From the NCBI GenBank assembly GCA_013289015.1, contig JABDAV010000024.1:1-37456 (forward strand): 37,456 nucleotides of DNA, written 5' to 3'. This document shows, one piece after another, positions 26,769 to 34,082 of the stretch (its first letter is position 1; the number at the start of each line of letters is the position of its first letter). The stretch is from Bacteroidota bacterium. Its GTDB lineage: Bacteria; Bacteroidota; Bacteroidia; Chitinophagales; Chitinophagaceae. The notes below the pieces were generated by a model. The model saw only the letters and a program-made list of their open reading frames with translations. It was not told where the DNA came from and searched no databases. The position numbers and the translations under genes are program-made.

Positions 26769-27020
26769 TTATGCCTTTGGTTTGCCACCGCCGCCTTTGC
26801 CACCGGTTCCGTTGCCACCTGTAGAAGTTTCTGAATTTACTGCTACAACCGTATCAGTTGCAGTTGCTGTGTCTTTTGTAAAAAATGCAGTGTTTTCTTT
26901 AATTGTTGTTAGCTTGTTCATACAATGAATTTCAGTTAATGAAGGAATTTGAAAAATAATTTTATTATTTGTCGCATTTGGTAAATAAAAGTAAACATCA
27001 GTTATAATTTTTCTTTCCAT
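26769..27020 (-). CDS. Small protein with Gly-rich C-terminus upstream of the CHAT gene
   Basis: An 83-residue frame (ATG at 27020; a second ATG 33 codons in would give 50 residues). The last part is Thr/Val-rich and ends in a Gly/Lys tail 'STGGNGTGGKGGGGKPKA'. No signal peptide and no known family. It begins 11 bp after the stop of a relic CHAT gene and ends 81 bp before the intact CHAT gene on the same strand, so co-transcription with CHAT genes is likely. Whether it is a protease substrate, a peptide precursor or an accessory protein is unknown. Coding status is probable, not certain. Confidence 0.5.
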   Translation of the reverse strand: MERKIITDVYFYLPNATNNKIIFQIPSLTEIHCMNKLTTIKENTAFFTKDTATATDTVVAVNSETSTGGNGTGGKGGGGKPKA

Positions 27021-27031
27021 AAAATAAACTA

Positions 27032-27180
27032 TTACCTGTTATGATTTCGAGCTGCTGATCTTCTTCTCCAAAAAATTAATGAGCATACTAATACTGCAGT
27101 TGCGGCAGTTGCCAGCCATAAGTACATATAATTACCCGGCGATGAAAGCTTCCTGTTTCAGCAGGATCTGCAAAGCGACC
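27032..27180 (-). pseudogene. C-terminal relic of a second CHAT gene
   Basis: On the minus strand the frame ending at 27032 reads 'KLSSPGNYMYLWLATAATAV', then 'LVCSLIFWRRRS' and 'AARNHNR' before the stop. This aligns with the C-terminus of the intact CHAT protein ('KLRAVSPGTHWSVVAVFITVFLV...' then a basic tail): same Lys-Leu, Ser-Pro-Gly, TM helix and basic end. A frame change near 27150 precedes a 'FADPAETG' piece. The rest of the gene is gone. Confidence 0.6.
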
Positions 27181-27371
27181 CTGCGTTCATGCTCCCTTCA
27201 TCGCAATGTTTTCTAAATAGCTTTGTGGGTTAGCCAGAATCTGCGACTTTTAAACCCCTTCTTTCCTCATGCATGACAAGGAAATATTGCGGCAAGAGAA
27301 AAACTTTAAATTTTTTCCCGGTTATTAAATTGCCAGGCATTATATTTTTACCAACTAAATTTTCAACAAAA

Positions 27372-27512
27372 ATGAGAGCAGTAAAAGTAGAATATACCGT
27401 AAAACCGGAGTATGTAAGCACTAACAAAGTCAACATTCAAAAGGTGTGCGGGGTGAGTGGGAGAAGGTTGGAATGCAAGCACCGCTTTGTTATGCTGCAT
27501 ATTCCGGTTTAA
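27372..27512 (+). pseudogene. 5' fragment of a small conserved gene
   Basis: The ATG at 27372 opens 'MRAVKVEYTVKPEYVSTNKV' and 'NIQKV', which looks like the start of a small soluble protein of about 100 residues (I believe a monooxygenase-fold family, unconfirmed). After codon 24 the sequence becomes unrelated and stops at 27512. Interpreted as a gene cut by deletion or insertion of repeat DNA. Confidence 0.4.
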
Positions 27513-27624
27513 ACTTTCCCATTTCAATTTGACAGCTAAAAGAAATTGCATGTTAGGGTTAAGCGCATAAAATGCGCTGATAAATGAAGTAAAAACGCGT
27601 ACAATACAATAAAGAGATGCTAAA

Positions 27625-27668
27625 AATTAAAAAGCCCGTCCACATTGCGTTTCACGAGCTTTTTAATT
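27625..27668. terminator. Bidirectional terminator-like hairpin
   Basis: AATTAAAAAGC (27625-27635) pairs with GCTTTTTAATT (27658-27668), 11 bp with a 22-base loop. It lies in a 1-kb stretch without intact genes (27150-28095). Confidence 0.55.
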
Positions 27669-27694
27669 AATTGAGTTCAGTTAAATATGCTTCC

Positions 27695-27719
27695 CGGCGG
27701 AGAGTTAGGGATTCGAACC
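27695..27719 (-). other. 3' fragment of a tRNA-Ser gene (attachment-site-like scar)
   Basis: On the minus strand GGTTCGAATCCCTAACTC followed by TCCG is the T-loop, T-stem 3' side, acceptor 3' strand (ACTCTCC) and discriminator G of a tRNA whose other acceptor strand would be GGAGAGT, as in tRNA-Ser. No anticodon arm, D arm or 5' T-stem precedes it. Such 3' fragments are left by integrative elements that recombine into tRNA ends. Confidence 0.6.
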
Positions 27720-28049
27720 AATACACTACTCAAATAAAAATCAATTAATTACAAAAGCAATTTATTTACAGGTACATGATTTGCGCATGAGATATTTTCT
27801 TAAAACAAAGAACTTTAAAGTTGCGTAAAGGTAACCACAGTTCTTAAATTCCTATCTTGATATCATAAGAGTTTTCATCTGAGTTCTCTATTGGAAGTAT
27901 TGCTTTGTGCTATAAGCAAGACAGGTCATCAACCTGAAAATTAAGCCTATAATTTTTTTTATGACAGGCTTATGCAAAGGTCATTCGAAATGCTATGTGT
28001 GTTGTGAAATTACAAACTGCTGAGGATTGAGGCCTTTACATAACAAATC

Positions 28050-28078
28050 AAAAAAACCTGTTCAACACAGGTTTTTTT
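28050..28078. terminator. Terminator of the 28-30 kb operon
   Basis: AAAAAAACCTG-ttcaaca-CAGGTTTTTTT, an 11-bp stem with A and T tails, so it can work in both directions. It lies 17 bp past the stop of the T9SS-cargo gene. The region 27720-28049 holds nothing I recognise. Confidence 0.85.
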
Positions 28079-28095
28079 AATGATTATTTTAAAAT

Positions 28096-29148
28096 TTATT
28101 GCTTTATAATTTTAAGGGTTTGCTGTTCATGTGCTTCATTAATTACATTAACTACGTAACTACCTGGTATCATTCCATGCAGATCAAGCAGGATTTTGTT
28201 GGTACCTTTCCCGGCAATTATTTCTTTTGCTAACACGGCTTTACCTGCAATATCAAAGATGACTATAGAAAACTTCTCATTCTTTAGTGCGTTAAACACG
28301 AGATAAGCATTACCATTTGTTGGGTTTGGATAAATGCTCATTACGGTAACAGGCTTTTCTTGTATAGCCGTTGCATTTTGGTTTGCAGAATTGAAATTAT
28401 TTACAATTGTAATTTTCCTGCTTTCTGCAATACTCCATTTACCCGATGAATCTTTGAATCTTATCTCCAAGAACTGTTTTCCCAACGTCAAATTCGGAAC
28501 TGTAATATTAAATGTTTGATTAACGCTATCTGTCTTAGAAATAATGAGAGGTGTGCCTTTGCCAACACCTGAATCCTTGGTAAAAAAATATTCTCCTGCG
28601 ATAATCGGGCTTGGTTTTACTATTGAATCTTTGTCAACATAAAATGACCTCTGTTCTGCAATACTCCAGTGATTAGAAGAGTCTTTAAACCTAATGAATA
28701 ACTGATGGAACCCTCCTTTTAAAGCTCCGGTTGATAAGGAATATTGCTTATTGACTGAATCAGTATTTATAGCACCGAGCGAAGTAGCTTTTGTAATACC
28801 GGGATCTTTATCAAAGAAATACTCACCTGCCGTTAATTTGGCTGCCTTATAAGTTTTGGTTGAATCTATATAAAAAGTCCGCTGTTCTGCAATGCTCCAT
28901 AAGCCATTTGCATCTTCAAAGCGAATAAATAATTGATGAAAGCCGCCGCTTAACCCGTTGGTGAAAAGAGTTAAATTTAACGAAGCGCTATCCGTTGCAC
29001 CAACAACAATCGGGGAACCATTCCCGGTGCCCGGATCTAAGTCAATGAAGTATTCTGCAGCTGTTATTTTTGCCGGTGCTTGCGCAAAGATTGATTCTTT
29101 TAGCAGGCAAGAAGCAAACAGCAAACATCCTAATAAATATTTTTTCAT
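28096..29148 (-). CDS. Secreted three-repeat protein with T9SS sorting domain
   Basis: A 350-residue protein: signal peptide (1-23), three repeats of about 70 residues (26-95, 102-171, 180-249) and a type IX secretion C-terminal domain (about 271-350: 'SIYPNPTNGNAYLVF', 'IVIFDIAGKAVLAKEI', 'GSYVVNVINE'). Each repeat has 'AGEYFfdkDPG', a 'TDSvN' turn and 'GGFHQLFIRFKDS...WSIAEQRsFYVD'. T9SS cargo crosses the outer membrane and is usually anchored or released at the surface. Repeat function unknown; possibly adhesive or binding modules. It follows the beta-helix gene by 31 bp and is probably in its operon. Confidence 0.9.
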   Translation of the reverse strand: MKKYLLGCLLFASCLLKESIFAQAPAKITAAEYFIDLDPGTGNGSPIVVGATDSASLNLTLFTNGLSGGFHQLFIRFEDANGLWSIAEQRTFYIDSTKTYKAAKLTAGEYFFDKDPGITKATSLGAINTDSVNKQYSLSTGALKGGFHQLFIRFKDSSNHWSIAEQRSFYVDKDSIVKPSPIIAGEYFFTKDSGVGKGTPLIISKTDSVNQTFNITVPNLTLGKQFLEIRFKDSSGKWSIAESRKITIVNNFNSANQNATAIQEKPVTVMSIYPNPTNGNAYLVFNALKNEKFSIVIFDIAGKAVLAKEIIAGKGTNKILLDLHGMIPGSYVVNVINEAHEQQTLKIIKQ

Positions 29149-29179
29149 ACATTTTTATTTAATGGCTGTCGCCGGTATA

Positions 29180-30226
29180 TTAATTATTAGAATTTGCTTT
29201 TACCTGCACTTGTAAAACGGCGCCTGGTGAAACTGTAGTGTTATTTATATTCATAGTTTTAACCTGTGGAATAGCTGGTTCACCAGAGAGCGGGTATTGT
29301 GCAGGTGTTGCGCCTCCATAAATGCCAAGGTCTTTACCATCTGTACCTGCATTTTTTGCTGGAGAAGTTGATTGAAGATTCAGGTTATCATTGCGGGTAA
29401 TTTGCTGAGTGGTTAAATCGTAAGAAACAAATTTTGGGTTTTTATTATTGATGTTACCCGTACCTGTTATGTTGTTTTGCCCAATATTAAATGGGTTTGT
29501 ATTGCTGTTATTATAGTAAATATTATTGTTGAAAACTGTATTATTTGAATAAGCACCATAAACATAATTAACAACCGAAGATGATTTGTAATAAAAAATA
29601 TTATTAGAAACAAGAGCATTGTAAATATTTAGGCTGATTGTAGATGTGAAGTCATTATTAGTAATAATTAAGTTAGGGTGAATGTTATCATTATTGATAC
29701 TGCTACCTGTAAAAACATTATTTTTTATTAAGCAATTTGCGCCATCAATATTAATTTGCGAGGTTATTATGTTATCTGAAATAACCCAGCCAGAACCATC
29801 CGCGCCGATATAACTAATAGTGTTTCGTTTCACAGTTATATTATTTACATAAGTAGAGGGGTCACCATTAAATGCTACGTAAAAAGAGCTAATTACGCAT
29901 CCATAAATAGCACTTCCCGAAGCTGTATCATTCACAAGATTATTATTTAATACTATAGTGCTTATTGTAGTTGGAAATGCTACATCTTTTCTCGGATCAT
30001 AACCCTGACCGTAAATCGTAAGCCTCTTGTTTATTGTTACTTGCCCATAATCTGTTGCAGAACCAGATACCAATAATATATCGCCGGCTTTGGCTGCATC
30101 AATAGCAGTTTGTAAATCCTTATACTGGCCGGGGCTTGTTGGGTTATTACTTACTGTAATTGTTTTTGCAAAGCTTGCTACTGTAATTAATAATATTCCC
30201 AACAGCATGAATAAATTTTTTTTCAT
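29180..30226 (-). CDS. Exported right-handed beta-helix protein
   Basis: A 348-residue protein with signal peptide (1-20, ASFAK). 'QYKDLQTAIDAAKAGDILLVSG' is the usual entry to pectate-lyase-like parallel beta-helices, followed by many Asn-rich turns ('ITNNDF', 'VSNNIFYYKS', 'NNTVFNNNIYYNN') that make the coils. Near the end 'SPAKNAGTDGKDLGIYGG' is a standard closing motif of such proteins in Bacteroidota. No catalytic residues can be assigned. It has no T9SS domain of its own. It is first gene of the operon with the three-repeat protein, driven by cassette copy A. Confidence 0.8.
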   Translation of the reverse strand: MKKNLFMLLGILLITVASFAKTITVSNNPTSPGQYKDLQTAIDAAKAGDILLVSGSATDYGQVTINKRLTIYGQGYDPRKDVAFPTTISTIVLNNNLVNDTASGSAIYGCVISSFYVAFNGDPSTYVNNITVKRNTISYIGADGSGWVISDNIITSQINIDGANCLIKNNVFTGSSINNDNIHPNLIITNNDFTSTISLNIYNALVSNNIFYYKSSSVVNYVYGAYSNNTVFNNNIYYNNSNTNPFNIGQNNITGTGNINNKNPKFVSYDLTTQQITRNDNLNLQSTSPAKNAGTDGKDLGIYGGATPAQYPLSGEPAIPQVKTMNINNTTVSPGAVLQVQVKANSNN

Positions 30227-30250
30227 AAAATTTTATTGATGATAGATTAA

Positions 30251-30377
30251 GTGCTTACTCTGTTCCCTTTTCAGCAAACGGGATGATTGGGTTATTCAAT
30301 CACATCACAAAACTATTTGGAGTTGGAAGCGATGAAAAGAGTGAAACAGCGGGAAAGATGTACGGTATTTTACGGTA
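30251..30377 (-). promoter_or_regulatory. Regulatory cassette copy A (promoter, operator-like repeats, leader)
   Basis: In transcript direction: two TACCGTA boxes 10 bp apart (30371-30377 and 30361-30367), a conserved box CCGCTGTTTCACTCTTTTCA, the -7 element TAGTTTTG (30308-30315), a stem CAATCA/TGATTG (30284-30302), CCCGTTTGCTGAAAAGGGAA, and AGAGTAAGC ending 24 bases before the ATG at 30226. Homologous to copies B, C, D and E. With copy C the match continues to 30483 and covers the terminator too. Confidence 0.75.
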
Positions 30378-30463
30378 AATTAAACGGGTTAAAACCCGTT
30401 GATAAATGACCAATTAGCCTAGCTCTTAATTTTATACTGCATTGAGATAATTATAAAACAAAA

Positions 30464-30481
30464 GGAGTGATTTCTCACTCC
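30464..30481 (-). terminator. Terminator joined to cassette A
   Basis: GGAGTGA-tttc-TCACTCC; on the minus strand it is followed by TTTTGTTTT. It ends transcription from the stub gene at 30507-30572. The same terminator stands beside cassette C. Confidence 0.75.
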
Positions 30482-30506
30482 CTAAATTATATTGAAGAGA
30501 TTTTTT

Positions 30507-30572
30507 TTAACTAAGATACTTTCTTAGTTGACTTTCCTTCATTATGAGCAGGCATAAAAATATTTTTTTCAT
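30507..30572 (-). pseudogene. 21-codon stub behind cassette B
   Basis: ATG at 30572 opens 'MKKIFLCLLIMKESQLRKYLS' and stops. The first ten residues look like the start of a signal peptide. It stands at the same distance from its cassette (15 bases) as the real genes do, and is followed by a terminator. Either the remains of an exported protein gene or a genuine tiny membrane peptide. Confidence 0.4.
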
Positions 30573-30587
30573 TCTTTGATTTTTTTT

Positions 30588-30692
30588 GCCTACCCTAGAT
30601 TCCCTTTCGAGCGTACGCGATTGATTGAATAGTCCACTATAATCCAAAGCTATTTCGAGATGAATGTGATGAAAGCGTGAATAGCAGAAATG
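30588..30692 (-). promoter_or_regulatory. Regulatory cassette copy B, diverged
   Basis: Keeps the -7 element as TAGCTTTG (30645-30652), the start of the hairpin (TGATTGAATAGT), a degenerate CCCTTTCGAGCGTACGCG box and GCCTACCC next to the stub ATG. The upstream TACnGTA boxes are not evident. The bases between 30693 and 30780 hold no recognisable feature. Confidence 0.55.
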
Positions 30693-30780
30693 TATTAATT
30701 AGATGAATTATAAACCTGTTATTACAATAAATTTTCCAGAGAGCCTCATGTTATTATTAATTGTTTAAACATAATCGCAT

Positions 30781-31536
30781 TTATAAACTAATGCTCAGTT
30801 TTACCTGAAAGCTATGTGTTGGTATTTTTATCTTTCCGAACGTATGATTAGTACCGTCATAAGCATCATATTCAGTATTAGATTGTACGGACGAATAATC
30901 CAAAGCTAATCCAATAGCTTTTCTGCGTACGCTTATACCACAGTTTGTACCTATGCCAAACGCCAGCATATTTTTAACACTTTCCGCATTAAAACCTGCA
31001 TCGATATTCTCCTGTCCGTAATTTCTAAATGAGAAAGATTTTTCATTAGTTTCTCCTTCATTTTCGTCATACTCCAGGTCAGAAAAACGAATAACCGGCA
31101 TCACCTGGAAACGTATATCTATTATTAATTTTTCAACCGGGTTAAAAGATATATCCGGTCCAAGCTTCGAAGAAAGTGATGCGGATATTTTAGTGCCATC
31201 AATGGAAACATTATTGTTACCTGCATAACTGTTCCATTCATTTAATTTATTGTATGTAGCAGAAAGAATAGTCCAGTCTAAACCATAATTAAACTTAGTT
31301 TTAGAATGGGATGATTTAAAATAGAAAATATGGCCACTTTCAAAAGCAATACCGGTAGAAGCACCATAATTTCCTTTTAATACATTCTCAGCAGGCGACA
31401 AATTATTATCCACGTTGCCGCCTAAAGTACTGAAGCCAAAACGAAGATAACCTTTGCGAAAAACGGAGCGTGTGTTTTGTGCATGTACCTGCGTAAGCAG
31501 GAAAAGGGCACAGATTAAAATTTTACAAGTTTTCAT
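30781..31536 (-). CDS. Outer-membrane beta-barrel-like protein
   Basis: A 251-residue exported protein: signal peptide (1-19, 'LLTQVHAQ'), then alternating hydrophobic/polar strands with glycine and aromatic residues ('GYLRFGFSTLGGN', 'FNYGLDWTILSATY', 'IGLALDYSSVQ') and a C-terminal strand 'HSFQVKLSISL' as in outer-membrane proteins. Eight to twelve strands could fit. No known family recognised. It lies 64 bp after the YCF48-repeat lipoprotein gene with no promoter cassette between, so both are likely in one operon. Confidence 0.65.
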   Translation of the reverse strand: MKTCKILICALFLLTQVHAQNTRSVFRKGYLRFGFSTLGGNVDNNLSPAENVLKGNYGASTGIAFESGHIFYFKSSHSKTKFNYGLDWTILSATYNKLNEWNSYAGNNNVSIDGTKISASLSSKLGPDISFNPVEKLIIDIRFQVMPVIRFSDLEYDENEGETNEKSFSFRNYGQENIDAGFNAESVKNMLAFGIGTNCGISVRRKAIGLALDYSSVQSNTEYDAYDGTNHTFGKIKIPTHSFQVKLSISL

Positions 31537-31600
31537 ATTTAAGAATTTAAATTATTTAATTGATTGATTGAGGTAATACCAAATTATATGCGGATCATCA

Positions 31601-32596
31601 TCAATTCGCAGGAGTATATTTAAGAATAGTTCCTCCATCACCAACAGCCCAGCCGGTAGTTGAATCAATAAAATAAATACTGTATAAAGTATTACTTACA
31701 CCTGAAATTTCCTGTTGCCAGGTACGTCCAACATTATTGGTTTTAATAATCGTTCCATTTGTTCCAACTGCCCAGCCATGTAATACATCGGGGAATGAAG
31801 CATATAAAAGATTTTGAGAAACGCCTGAGTTTTTAGGAAGCCATGTTGCGCCATTGTTGTTTGTGATTAATACAACGCCTGCATCACCAACTATACAAGC
31901 CTCTTTACCTAATGCGGTAGGCTTTCTTAGACTAGTAAATACATTTGAACTTTGCTGCATCCATGTATTGCCGCCATCTGAAGTGCTTATTATTGTACCA
32001 CCATCACCAACTGCATATCCATTTAATTCATCACGAAAATAAACACTGATCAAAGCGCTGAATACACCCGAGTTTTGCGGTGTCCAGGTTAATCCTCCAT
32101 CTGTAGTTTTTAATACAGTTCCACTGCCGCCAACAACGTATCCGATTTTATCTGATAAAAAATCTACGCCAAATAAAACCTGGAATGTATTGGATTGCTG
32201 AAACGACCATGAACTTCCACCATTATTGGTGTGAAGAATTTCTCCGGAACCGCCAACAATCCATCCATCATTGGCATTAATAAAATTGGTGCAAATGAGT
32301 GGTTCAAAAGTTTGTGAGCTTTGCGGAAGCCAGGTGCTGCCGCCATCTGTAGTTTTTAATATTGTTCCATTATAACCCGTTGTCCACCCGGTTGTTTTGT
32401 TTACAAAAAAAACACTGTTCAATAAACTTGTTGTGTTAGAAACCTCTGGCACCCATATATAATTGGCATTTGACTGGTTTAAAGATGAACTGTTTTCATC
32501 TTTTGCCGTTCCATTTGTTGATGCACCATCTTTTGAACAGCTTTGTAAAAACATGCAGGTACATGCTAAAGCAAGTACGGAATAAACCTTTTTCAT
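31601..32596 (-). CDS. Lipoprotein with YCF48/BNR-type beta-propeller repeats
   Basis: A 331-residue protein with a lipoprotein signal (lipobox 'FLQSC', Cys20). From about residue 50 to the end run about seven blades of roughly 40 residues with the pattern 'GWAVGxxGTIxKTxDGGxTWxxQ' and 'LxxVxFxD...GyvVG'. This is the YCF48/HCF136-like repeat, seen also in sialidase (BNR) propellers, here most likely a surface binding or assembly protein. In photosynthetic organisms HCF136 assists photosystem II, which does not apply here. First gene of its operon, under cassette C. Confidence 0.85.
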   Translation of the reverse strand: MKKVYSVLALACTCMFLQSCSKDGASTNGTAKDENSSSLNQSNANYIWVPEVSNTTSLLNSVFFVNKTTGWTTGYNGTILKTTDGGSTWLPQSSQTFEPLICTNFINANDGWIVGGSGEILHTNNGGSSWSFQQSNTFQVLFGVDFLSDKIGYVVGGSGTVLKTTDGGLTWTPQNSGVFSALISVYFRDELNGYAVGDGGTIISTSDGGNTWMQQSSNVFTSLRKPTALGKEACIVGDAGVVLITNNNGATWLPKNSGVSQNLLYASFPDVLHGWAVGTNGTIIKTNNVGRTWQQEISGVSNTLYSIYFIDSTTGWAVGDGGTILKYTPAN

Positions 32597-32610
32597 TTAT
32601 TTTGTTTTTG

Positions 32611-32740
32611 GCCTACTCTAAATTCCCTTTTCAGCTTACGGGATTGATTGAATAGTTCAATCATATCACAAAACTATTTCGAAAGGAAAGCGATGAAAAG
32701 AGTGAAACAGCGGGAAGTATGTACAGTATTTTTACGGTAA
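32611..32740 (-). promoter_or_regulatory. Regulatory cassette copy C, most complete
   Basis: TACCGTA (32733-32739) and TACTGTA (32722-32728) 11 bp apart; the CCGCTGTTTCACTCTTTTCA box; -7 element TAGTTTTG (32669-32676); stem TGATTGA/TCAATCA (32645-32663); CCCGTAAGCTGAAAAGGGAA; then AGAGTAGGC, 15 bases before the ATG at 32596. The whole block 32611-32845, terminator included, corresponds to 30251-30483. Confidence 0.8.
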
Positions 32741-32824
32741 ATTAAACAGGGTAAAACAGTTGATAATTACCTAGTAGACTAGCTAATAATTTTATACTGG
32801 CATTGAGATAATTATAAAACAAAA

Positions 32825-32842
32825 GGAGTGATTTCTCACTCC
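32825..32842 (-). terminator. Terminator of the small hydrophobic protein gene
   Basis: GGAGTGA-tttc-TCACTCC followed on the minus strand by TTTTGTTTT, 37 bp past the stop at 32879. Identical to the terminator at 30464-30481. Confidence 0.8.
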
Positions 32843-32878
32843 CTTAAACAATTGAAAATAATAAAACAATTGTTTAAA

Positions 32879-33316
32879 TTATTTACTTGATGGGGCTACC
32901 GGGCAAAATTTACTAACACCGATTGAAACTATGTAGCTCACAATTTTCTTTACAATCATCTCAATAATAATCCCTCCCGGAATAATACTGGAAATTGCTT
33001 TTAATACAGCATCAATGATATCTTGAGTAGTTGACCCTGCATTTAAAATACTGCAAACAAACTTTCTGATTTTACTAAGAACTGTTCTACCAATGCCTGA
33101 AAGTGAAAAAGCAGCGGTTTTACTACTTACTAGGGATGGCGATGCAAGATCATACTGCTTCATATCCAATTGATGTGCCTGCTGATAATAATCACCGAGT
33201 AATTCTTCAACCTCTTGTTCGCTTTTAGGCGCAGGCGTATCATTTAAACTGTTGAGTAAATCAATTTTAATTTTGTCTGCATCAAGTTGTTGATACTTTT
33301 CATTGTACAATAACAT
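32879..33316 (-). CDS. Small protein with amphipathic hydrophobic C-terminal half
   Basis: A 145-residue protein without signal peptide. The N-terminal half is acidic and helical ('KSEQEVEELLGDYYQQAHQL'). From about residue 80 the sequence becomes strongly hydrophobic with regularly spaced Lys: 'KIRKFVCSILNAG', 'IIDAVLKAISSIIPGGIII', 'MIVKKIVSYIVSIGVSKFC'. Two Cys flank this part. The pattern resembles membrane-inserting or pore-forming small proteins, but no family is recognised. It lies 114 bp after the calpain-motif gene on the same strand, with a cassette fragment between them. Confidence 0.65.
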   Translation of the reverse strand: MLLYNEKYQQLDADKIKIDLLNSLNDTPAPKSEQEVEELLGDYYQQAHQLDMKQYDLASPSLVSSKTAAFSLSGIGRTVLSKIRKFVCSILNAGSTTQDIIDAVLKAISSIIPGGIIIEMIVKKIVSYIVSIGVSKFCPVAPSSK

Positions 33317-33332
33317 AGTTTAATTTTTTCTT

Positions 33333-33366
33333 TGCTTACTCTGTTTACCCTTTTCAGCTTACGGGT
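33333..33366 (-). promoter_or_regulatory. Cassette fragment D (leader end only)
   Basis: Only the downstream end of the cassette is present: the CCCGTAAGCTGAAAAGGG box and AGAGTAAGC, about 16 bases before the ATG at 33316. No TAnnTTTG element or TACnGTA boxes precede it. The gene may therefore depend on transcription from copy E. Confidence 0.6.
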
Positions 33367-33430
33367 TGCTTACTTTTTTACTAGGATGTTCAGCGTTTTA
33401 TCCTTTTAAATAGAAATATTATTAAACCGT

Positions 33431-34066
33431 TTAATTGAATTTATATGCCCACATTTTTTTCCCTCTAAACAGTTTGCTGTGCTTACGTACAAATTCATTG
33501 GTATTTGTTAATACGCCGTATTCATCATATTGGGCGTTGCTTGCCAATACCGCATGATACAGGTTACATAAAAGATAAACAGGGTTGCCGGATAAAGTTG
33601 CAGGATCAGTGATGCCATCGTCTGAAGTAAGCATCGTAACATCACTGTTATTAAATCCTAAATACTGGTAGGAAGAAAAAGGAGTTTGCATATCCTGGAA
33701 AACATTAATACCGTTATCTATTTCTACAGATGCTGCATGAATAGAAACTTTATTTTTCTGCGCATAGTTGGCAACAAAAATTCCGAAACAGAACTGCGCA
33801 TAATCAAAAATAGATTGTGCGTTTGGATTTGCAGGATCGCTGATTAATGTAAATCCAGATATTGCTTTTAATGAATTAATATCTGAATCTGAAACAGATA
33901 ACGTTGTTCCATCTTTAAACTTGACAGACCATGTACCGCCAGCAAGTGAAGCAGCAAATAGATTATTAATACCGAATTTTGCAATAGCTGTTTTAATAGT
34001 TGCAATTGTAGTACAATCGCTTTCACCTTCCTGATAGCAGGATGTAATTACATCAATAGGTGTCAT
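33431..34066 (-). CDS. Protein with calpain-like cysteine-peptidase motif
   Basis: A 211-residue protein without signal peptide. 'YQEGESDCTTIATIKTAI' has Gln12 and Cys18 spaced as in the calpain QGxxGDCW signature, with Asp17 before the Cys; Gly and Trp are replaced. 'TWSVKFKDGTTLSVSDSDI' resembles the beta-segment that follows in calpain-type (C2) peptidases. 'LYHAVLASNAQYDEYG' offers His171 and Asn178 (or Asn188) for the rest of a triad. So a papain-fold peptidase is plausible, small and divergent. Transcribed from cassette E, followed by the hydrophobic protein gene. Confidence 0.55.
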   Translation of the reverse strand: MTPIDVITSCYQEGESDCTTIATIKTAIAKFGINNLFAASLAGGTWSVKFKDGTTLSVSDSDINSLKAISGFTLISDPANPNAQSIFDYAQFCFGIFVANYAQKNKVSIHAASVEIDNGINVFQDMQTPFSSYQYLGFNNSDVTMLTSDDGITDPATLSGNPVYLLCNLYHAVLASNAQYDEYGVLTNTNEFVRKHSKLFRGKKMWAYKFN

Positions 34067-34082
34067 AAAATTTAATTAATTG

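Noticed and set aside
26769-27020. Small Gly-rich ORF as a lanthipeptide-type precursor
   Set aside because: The segment after the internal ATG ('MNKLTTIKENTAFF') vaguely recalls such leaders, but there are no core cysteines and no modification or export genes nearby.
28096-29148. The three internal repeats as a CRISPR-like or tandem DNA array
   Set aside because: The repeats are protein repeats of about 70 residues within one reading frame and are diverged at DNA level. No CRISPR array was seen anywhere in the window.
30507-30530. Stem ACTAAGA/TCTTAGT as terminator
   Set aside because: It is inside the stub coding sequence and on the minus strand is followed by A rather than T residues, so it does not fit a terminator.
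31601-32596. YCF48-repeat protein as a photosystem assembly factor
   Set aside because: The repeat is widespread in non-photosynthetic bacteria and nothing else here suggests photosynthesis.
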